From: Rhodeus uyekii
Lineage: Eukaryota; Chordata; Actinopteri; Cypriniformes; Acheilognathidae
Direction of reading: 5' to 3'
Length of the DNA: 64,000 nt
Assembly: GCA_037043235.1 (NCBI GenBank)
Contig: JAWRVZ010000024.1
Location: 3,262,501-3,326,500 of the forward strand
Positions within the stretch are counted from its first letter, which is position 1, and each line of letters begins with the position of its first letter. The position numbers and the translations under genes are program-made. Under the pieces are notes generated by a model. It was not told the DNA's origin. It saw nothing but the letters and a program-made list of their open reading frames with translations, and searched no databases. Shown here one piece after another: positions 37,200 through 47,484 of the stretch.

Positions 37200-37639
37200 T
37201 GAAATATAAAATGACACTTATACAGATACAAAATCATTGCGGCAGATTGTGTGATGTGTGTAAACGCTCAATGTTTCGTCAACACAACTATCAGCAGGCT
37301 CGTGTTTGTAACGGCGCTGCTGCGCATTGGTTCCTCGTCTGTCTGGATCCTCCCGGAGCTCTTCCGGGTGTGGATAATCCACATTTCCTCCTGCCGACAC
37401 ACATTCCCAAAAAACATCCTGGACGGACCGAGCTGCGTGTGAGTGCAGACCAACACTGGAGGTGGAAGCAGATGATGAGCAGATACTCGCGAGACACTGG
37501 ACATGTTTGCTGGAAGATTTGAGATGTCAGACTCGGAGCATCACTTCCCATCATCCTTCACACAGCGCACAGCTTCTTTATACTGACTCTTTCGAAACAC
37601 AAGCCATTAAGTAAGCGGTTTGGATCATCGGGGAACAAT
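37200..37639 (+). promoter_or_regulatory. fam174b: fam174b promoter and 5' UTR region
   Basis: Moderately CpG-rich sequence directly before the ATG and directly after the GATA/GAAA array. No TATA box stands out; the transcription start cannot be placed. Confidence 0.4.
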
Positions 37640-37896
37640 ATGTGGCCGTGTTCTTTTGCTATTGCTCTTATTGTGATGTCCCAGGAGGCGAGCGGAGAGC
37701 CGCACGCGGAGATGCAGCGGATCAACTCAACATTACCTCCGCAACAAGAACATCCATCACACAACGCAACAGATGCGGCGGCGGGCTCTCGAATTTCCAC
37801 CATCCTGAGGGATCTTCCGACCATCAAAAATATCTCCATTTTTATCTGCGTATTAACAACCGTGCTCATCACGTGCCTTGTCATAAAAATTTGCAG
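37640..37896 (+). CDS. fam174b: fam174b coding exon 1
   Basis: Signal peptide, luminal stem and membrane helix; donor TGCAG/GTAATA. The ATG is the first in frame before a good signal peptide. Confidence 0.9.
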
Positions 37897-38473
37897 GTAA
37901 TATATAAGTGGACACATAAATATGGTTTATTATTGTGTTACACAAATCATTTGCTGGTCTTGAGAAAATACCACTATAGCTATATAATTGAAAATTAAAA
38001 ATTCATTAGTAAATGTCTCTTTAGATTTCGTACACCTACTATAAGACAGAATAGGAAAAAAGTGTCCATTTCAGAACATTCTGGATGGTCTGGTAACGCT
38101 GACTCGTTATCCCTGGATTAATCCTCTAACGCCTTTGGGAGCAGATGGTTCGCCTGATGGATTCGTACTAGGAGACTTTTGGAAACATTATTTGTTTTCA
38201 GAACAAATGGCTCTTAAGATCGGGTTCTTTGAAGCGAATCATAACACTAATCATAACTTTTGTGGTATGCTGTACTTAAAGCTCGAGAATCTTAAAAACA
38301 TGCAGGTACTGTCTTGTCAACATGACAACATTGTAAGTAAATTAAAGATATACCTACATTATGAGTTTAGTTTTATTTTACAAAAATGAATGTTTGACAT
38401 GTTATGTTGTATTATTATTTGAAAAATCCATCGTATATATATGTTTAATATACGATGGATGTTTCAAAAATGA

Positions 38474-38522
<49 letters not shown>

Positions 38523-40139
38523 TGAATAAATGATGAATATATCAAATAATAATACAATAATAATAATATACCTTCTGAAACAATTGCATTAATTCTTGAA
38601 ATATGATACAATTGTATTATTTACATGCAATCATTTCGGAAAGTTGGCGACAGACTCTGGAGGGAAGTAAATGGCCATTTCTTTTTTCAAAATTACTAAA
38701 ATAATCAGTAATAGAACTGTTAAAGTCAGCATGAAACCTCCCGTAAGAGAAATATTTGGGGGGGATTTCTCGCAGGATTTGTCCATTTGGGAATTGCTTT
38801 GATTGGACGGTTGTGGTTTGCTGTTGCTGTTGCTGTTGCTGAGAGCGACAGGTTGTCCAATCCTTGCGCCAGTAAACACGTCATCGGAGAAGACATTAAA
38901 GATTTATTTTTATTTTTATTAAAAAAAACGTGCACAGATAAATCGTTTAATATAAAACTGAAATATTCCATATTATGGTGACATTTAGTTGAATCAGAAT
39001 CTCTGATTGCTTAAGTGGAAAACTCTCATATGCTATTGAATACACAGATCATAGCCTCACTCACCATGTTTTCTCTAACCCTGGTTTGAATAGATCAGCA
39101 AAGAAGATCAGAAAAACACGAAAGTATGACATCATCACCACCCCCGCCGAGCGCGTAGAGATGGCACCTTTAAATGAAGAAAACGACGAAGATGACGACT
39201 CCACCCTGTTCGATGTGAAATACAGGTGAGTCCGTTACCACGACCTGCTTTAAGTGCAATGACATAAAGTCAGGTCTCTTGTATTAATGTTTCAGGGATT
39301 GAATTTGTAGGGCCTTGCTTGTTGATGAAATTGACATTTTAAAAATAAATTGGAGGGCAGGGGAATAATGCTTAAACTAGTGGCGTGTGGGTATACGGCT
39401 CATACTTGATTAGTTTCCAAGTCTGCCTATCAAATGCATTCATTCAAGCTTACCAGGAAAACAAGATTTGGTTTCTTTCCTGCATGGCTGGCAATAAATG
39501 CTGTCTGCAGTTCCACTACAAATCTTTTTTCTCCAGTAAACACTAAATTTTAAATAACTTTGTAGCAATATAGAGGGAAGGATGGGGAAACAGTGCTGAA
39601 AAAACAGAAGCAACACTGAATTTTCTAAAGTCTCATTAGAATAGAGTAGAATATTCATGGGAAAAGCCTCCCGATGCCTTTAATGAATATTTAAACATTT
39701 TGATATGGAAAAGTGTTTACGTGCTTGTTGTTGTTGTTAGAAACACACTCCAGTTTTTTGCTTTTGGGTTGTTTTTGTGCTCTGCTGTGCTCTCATTAAA
39801 TAAGAGCGGTGTTTTAAAGCCCAGTAGCTGTTTATTGACTCTGAATGTTCGTGGTGAGTGACCTCACGGGTCACAATGGAAAGAGTTGTGTTATTTGGAG
39901 GGTCAGCGAGCGTCAAGAGTGGACTTCTCCCTTCCGTCCAATTGTTCTTTGACTGAGAACCTGCTTCCTTTTTGCTGGGCATGGCTCCCTGTTTATCAGC
40001 TTTTATTGGCAATGTGGCAAAAGTGTGAGGCGAACCAGTTTAGACCAGTTTGACGACTTGGTCATGCTGAAACGTAATACTGTTCTTTTCTTAATTGACC
40101 TAATCCTCTTATTTAAATTCTTTGCTTTCTCATAGGTGA
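37640..40139 (+). CDS. fam174b: fam174b: FAM174 family type I membrane protein (three coding exons)
   Basis: Coding segments 37640-37896, 39094-39225 and 40136-40139 join in phase to 130 residues plus stop. Residues 1-19 form a signal peptide (MWPCSFAIALIVMSQEASG). The luminal part has N-glycosylation sequons at Asn 29, 42 and 64. A membrane helix spans about 65-85 (IFICVLTTVLITCLVIKIC). The cytosolic tail KKIRKTRKYDIITTPAERVE, then an acidic segment and STLFDVKYR, is diagnostic of FAM174B. Human FAM174B is about 159 residues; the difference lies in the variable luminal part. The family is linked to Golgi integrity. Its place between chd2 and st8sia2, in opposite orientation to both, matches human. 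Confidence 0.93.
37897..39093. other. fam174b intron 1
   Basis: Contains a hairpin at about 38420-38470 and (TA)n at 38476-38519. No exon recognised. Confidence 0.5.
38420..38519. repeat. Inverted repeat next to (TA)n
   Basis: TTTGAAAAATCCATCGTATAT is answered by ATATACGATGGATGTTTCAAA about 10 bases later, followed by TA repeats. Confidence 0.75.
39094..39225 (+). CDS. fam174b: fam174b coding exon 2
   Basis: Cytosolic tail, from RSAKKIRKTRKYDIITTPAE to FDVKY. Acceptor GAATAG, donor TACAG/GTGAGT. Confidence 0.92.
39226..40135. other. fam174b intron 2
   Basis: No exon or clear transposon recognised. Confidence 0.5.
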
Positions 40140-40625
40140 ATTAAAGAAGAGCGCTTTGATCACCCCTGGAAACCCTCACGTTCAACACATCTATACAGGG
40201 AATGTGTTCCCTACAACCTTCATCCATTTCCTCTGAGCCTTCAAACCTCAATGGAACAAAAGATATCAATCGTTTCTTGGTGTATGCATTCGTTCTGGCG
40301 TTCCAAACCAACAAGAAACCTGAAGTTTTAGGAAAGCTTTTCTGTCGGACGTACAGAAAGATAATCAAAGATTGATGAAAAAGATCTCGTAATGAAGGAG
40401 GCGCTTAAGTTAGTCCTCCACAATTCCATTCCACAAATTAGTTATTCGTCTGACAATTATTTAATATTTTTCCTCCCCCCCCCCCCAAAAAAAATTCATT
40501 TTATTTGGTGGAAAGTCTGTAATCCAATATGCATAATTGCTCTTGAAAATATGAGGCAGCTTGAACATTTTTGTCATTGAAGCCATTTCAAGTATAAAAC
40601 AAAATAAATTTTTATTTTAAAACAA
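40136..40625 (+). CDS. fam174b: fam174b exon 3: stop codon (40136-40139) and 3' UTR
   Basis: The acceptor TTTCTCATAG joins AG/G TGA, so only four coding bases remain. The 3' UTR runs to about 40625 with AATAAA at 40603-40608. It contains a C13 run next to an A8 run at about 40477-40494. Coding content is only 40136-40139. Confidence 0.75.
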
Positions 40626-40708
40626 GTCATAGGCGGAGTTTCACTTTTGTGCTTGGGGGGGCACCAGACCACGAGCTCAGTTTTTTATATCATATTTATA
40701 TATATATA

Positions 40709-40730
40709 TATATTTTATATGTAAAATGAA

Positions 40731-40798
<68 letters not shown>

Positions 40799-40822
40799 TT
40801 CATTTTACATATAAAATACATT
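40709..40822. repeat. Long palindrome with (TA)n core
   Basis: TATATGTAAAATGAATGATA on the left is mirrored by TATCATTCATTTTACATATA on the right across about 60 bases of TA. Lies inside the outer hAT. Confidence 0.88.
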
Positions 40823-40845
40823 TACAATGAACAATGACTTTATAC

Positions 40846-41143
40846 CAGTGCTTCTCAATTATTTTCTGTCACGCCCCCCTAGAAAGAGGTAAACATTTCT
40901 CGGCAAAAGGAAAGTATTCTCGGTCTTTTTTTTTTGGCTCAGTGCCAGATATTGCGTGAAAACACGTGTGAATTTAGTGGTTGATCACGTGACACATGAA
41001 CACCGGCGTGATCGTACACGTCAAAGGATGAGGGGACGGTTATCTGAACTTCTGCTCTTGTTCAGTGCAAGAAAACCTACTCCCTGGCAAAAAAAAAGCA
41101 TGTACCCCAGGGTAACGTGCGCCCCACTATTTGAGAACCACTG
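40846..41143. mobile_element. Nested hAT element, 298 bp
   Basis: Ends CAGTGCTTCTCAA and TTGAGAACCACTG, flanked by identical CTTTATAC at 40838-40845 and 41144-41151. Inserted inside the 40629-41765 element. Confidence 0.88.
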
Positions 41144-41773
41144 CTTTATACAAAGAATAGCGAATAGAACAGACTCTTTGTAGTTGCTGTTTTGTATCTG
41201 CAGTGAGAGGGTTAACACGGGGAGTTCAGAAGTGCGACAAAAAGTGTGTTAGACGGGTGCGCTTGTTACAGTGTGTTGTTCTTCGTTCCGATTAAAGTTC
41301 ATAAACAGATCCTCCCTGGACCTTTCATAGAACTACTTCAGACATTACAATATCTTACCTAATGCAGAAGAAGCCGCCTCTTTTTCCGAGATGTGTAGAT
41401 GTCCACTGTCTTCTCTTCTGATAGATTTGACACTTTTAGTAGTGGATTTATTAAAAAAAACGACGAATGTCCATTTTGTTTATTCAACGCGTAAAACAGA
41501 ACGAGAAGAGGGTCCACTCACGTACCGCGATACTTTGAGATTCGCAAATCGCGGGAGAATGTAATAAATCTACAGTAATAAAAAATTTATTAGCCATATC
41601 TTACTCATTCTATACACAGAACTAATAAGATAAAACAAATAAAACGAGAAAATATGAATTCTGTAATAACAAAAAAACATTCAAAGCACAAGACGGGCAT
41701 TAATTGGCTCTGGTTAGGGGGGGCAGTGCCCCCCCAGCCCCCCCCCCCCCAAACTCCGCCTATGAAACAAGTC

Positions 41774-43120
41774 CTTAAAATGATTACAATTATCAGTTAA
41801 AAAATGTTAGATTACATTTGTTTTACTTTAAGTGATTTAGCCGTGCTTGAATTAGCTAAAACATGAATGAGATAAACAAGATATGACCAAAAACAATTCA
41901 TTTATTATATACTATTATCTGTATATATTGTATGCAAATGATTAATCTGAAATAGTTTATTTTTTAGAGAGAAAAAACATATTTTGATTTAATAAGAGTA
42001 ATATGTTTCAAGCGTCCCTATATATTGAGAATTATTAATGTACTAACCACTAATTGTGCATATTTACTGTATAAGTGATGAATGTATGTGTGTGAGAGGA
42101 GGTGTGTTGAGTTGGGAGAATACTGTTTCCATGTTGCTGCTCTCTGAGGTTGAGGATTGTTTTTTATTGTGTCGCATATGCACACATCCTTTTTTAATGA
42201 ACTGGTTTTTACAGTGGAAAACTGCAGCGCCACACATCATGAAGGGTTTAAACACAGGAAGCTGTTATTGTACTATATAGAATGTCCCAGATTTTAAATA
42301 TTTGAAAAGTATCTTAAAGCTACAGCGCTATATTGATATTATATTATGTGACTATCTTATCTTGAGGCCAATAAGAGTTTTATATTCAATTATAAATAAA
42401 GGTGTAGCTGTTATTTTCTGACTAGTCTAGTCTAAAACTAAAGTCAAGTATGTGATTCTCTCTCTCGATTCCGTCTTTGCTCTAATTGTTTCCAATTTCC
42501 CAGTGTATTTCATACAAATCTGAATTCTTGTTTTGAAGTGAAGGAAAGGAATAGGAAGTAAAAAATATTAGATTCAAACGATTACTGAAGTGACTGCAAA
42601 ACAGTTAGTATGAAGTGTTATTTCTGCACTGTCTAAGGTGTTTTCCCCCTTGGCATTCTGCATTAATTGAACATATCTTCAAATATATGTTTTAACCTTC
42701 TCCTGGTTTTGTCTGGCATGTTTCTTAGTCTAAACACTGGACAAAAAAAAGTTTTTTATCATTGACAACCATCTTTCTTTTCAAAGAATTGTTATGTCTG
42801 AGGTAATTGTAAATGTTTCTGACGAGTTTCAAATCGTAAATGTACTTTTCTTCGTTCTTGATTATTAAAATAAATCAATTTATAAATGCAATAAATAAAA
42901 ATCTTAATCAAACAAAGGTTTGTCAAATGTGTCGTTTAAAACGTGGTTTGAGCCTGAATGTGAGTGAGATCTAAGATACGCCTCAAACTTGTTAATGTTT
43001 AACCCGTCACAGCGCAAGCATTGAGCAACAAGCCCAACAAATGCTTTCCCTTGAGCGCCATAATAGTCATAATTCAGCTACAGCAAATAGTTACTATTTA
43101 GACTAAAATTATGTTACGGT
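41774..43120. other. Intergenic sequence between fam174b and st8sia2
   Basis: AT-rich; nothing recognised. Confidence 0.45.
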
Positions 43121-43123
43121 TAA

Positions 43124-43976
43124 GGCCCGTTCACACCTAGGATAACTATAAAGATATAGTTCTAAAAGTTCTCAGCATTAAAGAATAGCTTTCAATAGCT
43201 CAAACAGTAAAGAGTAGGGCTTGCAACGCCAAGGTCATAGGTTTGATTCCCAAGGAACACAAGAACTAAATACGTGTTAGTCGCTTTGGATAAAAATGTC
43301 TGCCAAATGCATAAATGTAAAAACTTTGACAGCCAATCAGAATCCATCCTGCTGTAAAGAGCTTAAGCATTTGAAATGACAGACAAAGACAAATTTATTC
43401 TGGGCTATAACCTTATTCAGAGTATGAAAGCGAGGCTGTGAGGAATGGACTTGCTGAGTTTTCAATGACATCCGCTGTATAAAGCACCTAGAGCTCTTAT
43501 AATTGTCCACAGCTCATATTGCCTGCAGTTTTTTGCCTACTGATATTTTTGCAGTATTTCGTCCAAAAACACATTAAATAACAGAGCAACCCAATGAAGA
43601 GATGCACATCTATCTCTCACTGCCTCACTTTAATTCCTGCTAAAAATTAAAGATGGCGCTGCTGTTAATAAGGTAAATTTAGTCTAAAACCCTGTTTACA
43701 CCAAGGATAACTATAACGATAATACCCGCAAAGATATAGCTCAAATAATCGTTCTAAATATAAATAGCAGAGTTCACACCTCAACTATAGCGATAATTTC
43801 TTTGAAACAATATTGTCAGAACGATTATTCCAGCTGATGAACGCTAAAAATATTTCCTGCATTTAAAGCACAATAAAACTGCGCGCGCTTATGGACGGGT
43901 CTCGTTCCCTCATTTCAGGGAACAGAGGTAACCGGAGATGCTACCGTTATAGTTTAACTTTATAGTTATCAGGCCT
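43124..43976. mobile_element. Possible DNA transposon relic
   Basis: GGCCCGTTCACACCTAGGATAACTATAAAG at the left, a related copy at about 43690, and an inverted TTTATAGTTATCAGGCCT at the right. Target duplications not clear; SINE copy 4 lies inside. Confidence 0.4.
43190..43321 (+). repeat. tRNA-derived SINE, copy 4
   Basis: Degenerate head (AATAGCTCAAACAGTAAAGAG), TTGCAACGCCAAGGTCATAG, B box GGTTTGATTCCC, tail TGTCTGCCAAATGCATAAAT. Confidence 0.8.
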
Positions 43977-45205
43977 AACTCTACAAAAATAGCTGCAAAC
44001 ATAGCGCTTTATTGGTACACCGGTATCTATGTTGATAGCCATAGCTCTCTTAGTTTTTTATTGTGTTGTAACTTTACCATCACGTTTTTTTTAGTGTCCT
44101 TTCCCTGAAACTGCAAGGTTCACTCACATGAGTTCTAGCATGTCACATGCAGGAGGCAAACACATTTTGTTCCACATAACACAATTCTGGCTTTAAAAAT
44201 TCATTTGAAGGTTTATGTGGAACTTTAGTGTTAAATGAGCCCTCCATCCTTTGCGGCTGTTCCCCTTTAAATGAACTTGCGAAGCAGCAGAATATTGTAA
44301 ATTCTGTTTTTGCCTGACATGAAAGGGCTTCTTATTTTTCCTGTGATAAAGTTTTGCAAAAAAAACAAACTGGAATTGTTCTACGGGTACAGCTATTCTC
44401 GTCACGCGCTTGTTACCCACAAGACACACCACATTTCCAGAAATTAGCTTAACAAGTCATCTCGTATTTCTCTGAAAATATCGGCTAAAATAAGTTTATG
44501 TGGCTCACAGATTATAAATTGTTTGACTTTTCCCATACCGGATTCATTTTGTGAAGTTGTTTTCTCCTTAGTTCCTGTCTCTCTTTTTTCTATAAAGTCT
44601 ATGACGCTTTATTATCTGCATCTCTTTCTTGTAAGTTGCCTCAGTTCAGAGATCAATCATCCAACCTAAAAATATGCAACAAGGATTTAACACAACCTGT
44701 CTCAGTTTTACCATTCAATGAAGACAAAGAAGCTCTCATCTCCATAAGCTTCAGAGCTATTTTGAGTGTAGAGTTAATAAGGTCCCTAACCACACAGGTC
44801 ATTCAATAAAAACAGAAACAAAAGGATCCCCCCTTTCTCCTCAAAAACCAGACACTGTGGTAATCATTAACACATGAAAGCAGGAAACATGGACATCTCT
44901 TCCCAACGCCCTCCAAGCTGTGGCCCGCAGTCAGTCGCGGCATAATTAAGTTTAGTCATATTGGTTACAGACCGTTTTTGTTTTTGTTTTTTCAAAACAC
45001 AGGGGTGCTTTTACGGATAAATGCGTTCATTATGTCGGATAGCCTGCTGACGTCCGCAGTGACACAATTATCTATTTTTAACTTAAATGGAGCCATAATA
45101 AGAGCAACATGCAGTGCAGCGAATGCTTCATGTCAAAAACACGACAGATCACATGGTTCAAAACACACGAGAAGCCCCTGGTGTATATAAAAAAGAAAAA
45201 CTTAC

Positions 45206-45230
45206 TTTGATAAACTCCCCCATATCAGAC
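45206..45230 (-). other. Candidate minus-strand 25-nt exon
   Basis: Acceptor CTTTTACTTTCAG and donor CAAA/GTAAGT bracket 25 nt that could encode SDMGEFIK. No gene assignment. It may be chance or part of an unknown transcript downstream of st8sia2. Confidence 0.2.
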
Positions 45231-45324
45231 CTGAAAGTAAAAGGAGGCGTAAAATATAATCTTTAAAAAATTCCTATTCACGTTGGAATATATATGCCAG
45301 ACTTTTCAAACCAAGTTTTAAACT

Positions 45325-45545
45325 TTATGGTCCAGTTTCACAGACCAGACTTAGATTAAGCCAGAATTAAGCGTTAGTTCAGTTAGGGAATTTAAGTAGC
45401 TTTTATAAACATGCCTTAGAAAATAACATTACTAGTGTGCATCTTGAGGCAAAACAATGGCACTGACATATTTTAAGAAAAACTGATCAAACATGCATGT
45501 TAGTCGAGACTATCTTAAGAAACCAGGCTGTGAAACCAGGAGAAT
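45325..45545. mobile_element. Short interspersed DNA element, cyprinid type
   Basis: CCAGTTTCACAGACCAGACT and inverted AGGCTGTGAAACCAGG ends, with the internal TGTGCATCTTGAGGCAAAAC. The layout matches a repeat family common in cyprinid genomes. Confidence 0.65.
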
Positions 45546-47198
45546 ATGTACTAAATCTATAGCCTAAAGTTAAAAAGTGTTTCGTACAAATCATAAATAT
45601 TACATTTTAACCTCTGAACTAATCTTGCATTGTCATAAAAATGTCAAATCTTTTATGTCAAAATTAAAATGTCAAAATTTTAATTTTAAAATGTTTCTCC
45701 TTTTGTATGTTTGTGTGCCACATGAATTGTCATGAATAAAATGAATGACTAAAAACTAAAGATAATGCCAAGCTACTTAAAAAGCATTTTTTTTTGCATT
45801 TTTTCAAGGTATCTGCACTACTCTGATATTTCTGACTTCATGCCTCTCAAAATGAGCTTTAATTCAAATGTTTAATTAAACCATTTTAAAACGTAAAACG
45901 TATCATAAATGAAGCCGATTTTTTAAGCCAATCTAAAATGCTGTTCCAGTTTTTAAAAGAACAAAAAGAGAAATTAACAGGAATATGAGCTTTGCATAAC
46001 AGGAATAAATTACATTTTACACTTTAAGTATATTAATTTAAAATAAATATATTCATTATATTGTCAATATACAATTTTCTACTATATTTTTAATCAAATA
46101 CATGCAGCCTTGGAATAAAAGAAGAAAAAAACAAACCTCAAACGGTAGTGTATATAAGTAAATAAACAGATCTGGAAAACACACGCACACAACGTTGTCA
46201 TTATAACAGTGGCCATATAAGTACTGCACTCAATTCTTTACTTATAAGTTGTCACAAATACATTTACTTAAACATGTAATATGTTTCACATACAAAAGAA
46301 ATCCAAAAACACCTCCTGAAAACCCTTCCTTTATACAGAAACACTGTTTGTGATCCTAAAACAGATACTATGTGGCTTTAACAAATGCCAAAGTTTACAT
46401 ACTCAACATCCCTTCACGGCTGAACATTCTTGAGTATACATGAGTGTGTGAACAGCTGGGTGTGTGCTGGATTTGGCTACAGTATCTCAGTGTGTGGCTC
46501 CACAAGCTCTGATAGCTGCTCACTGTGCAAACATGTTCCACGAGTATTACAGCACATTAATGCAAACCTTTTAAAGGACACAACACTACTCACTATGTCT
46601 TTCTAAGGCAACTTTATCAGTTATCAGCAGAACATTTTTCCCCTACTTGAGGCACTAAATTATTGTCCAAAGTATCATCTAAAAGAATGTAAGTAGCAAA
46701 ACCCCTTCATACTGTTTATATGGTAACTCCAACTCTAAACTCTACCATGTTAAATGCAAACACTGACAACTTTCCTACATTCAGCCATGCCGTCTGTGGG
46801 CTTAACACACACACAGACTGTAAAGGCAACAGATAAATGACATTCCTAATTCAGACATCCTTTCCTTTTGTACACAATCTGAAGTCTGAAGACCCATTTG
46901 ATCAATATGTTCCCATCTTGTGGCCAGATACGGAAACAAATGAGACACTTAATGAATCATGTTAAAAGAAACATAAAACAAGGGAAATTTTTTATAAAAT
47001 AGTCTTATTTGGGGATTTAAAACCTTCTTCAGGTTGAACACGTCAGAAACCCTTGGTCCGTTCGTATATATTGCAATCTCACATTTGGTCAGATTTACCT
47101 GGAATATTCAGGCAATCCAGATTTTTTCACAGCATTTGTTTCTCTGTGCATGTTTAAGGTCCAGTGTATGAAAGCATTTTGGGTGAGACCGTGAGAAC
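45546..47198. other. st8sia2 3' flank, probably including the 3' UTR
   Basis: AT-rich, no coding frame. The transcript end cannot be placed. Confidence 0.4.
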
Positions 47199-47484
47199 TC
47201 AGGTTGGAAGTTTACACGGTCCCGTGTGCAGCCGCAGCGCCCCCTGTCTGTGAAGACCGCTTAAAGTTCTAAACTCCAAAGGCATCGTATGTGGACTGGC
47301 TCTAGATGTGTAGTGGTACGTTAGCGTGTCGTAATAGTGATACTTGACCGGTTTGCTGTCAGGATCATGAGCAAAAGGCCAGAAGCCGTACAGGTGGATC
47401 TCATCACAAAAGCGTGTTGCCATGGTGTACATCAGGAGTCCGGTGGTGGGCCTTTTGATCTGGACATGATTGGTCAACCAGTAC
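47199..47484 (-). CDS. st8sia2: st8sia2 coding exon 6 and stop
   Basis: 286 nt; YWLTNHVQIKRPTTGLL, YGFWPF, KYHYYD, ASPHTMPLEF. TGA at 47201-47199. The 3' UTR extends leftward for an unknown distance; the candidate AATAAA at about 44607 is distant. Confidence 0.94.

Larger units (their letters stand above)
40629..41765. mobile_element. hAT-like element, 1137 bp, hosting a second hAT
   Basis: Ends AGGCGGAGTTT and AAACTCCGCCT, flanked by identical AACAAGTC at 40621-40628 and 41766-41773. No transposase frame. Lies immediately after the predicted fam174b polyadenylation site. Confidence 0.82.
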
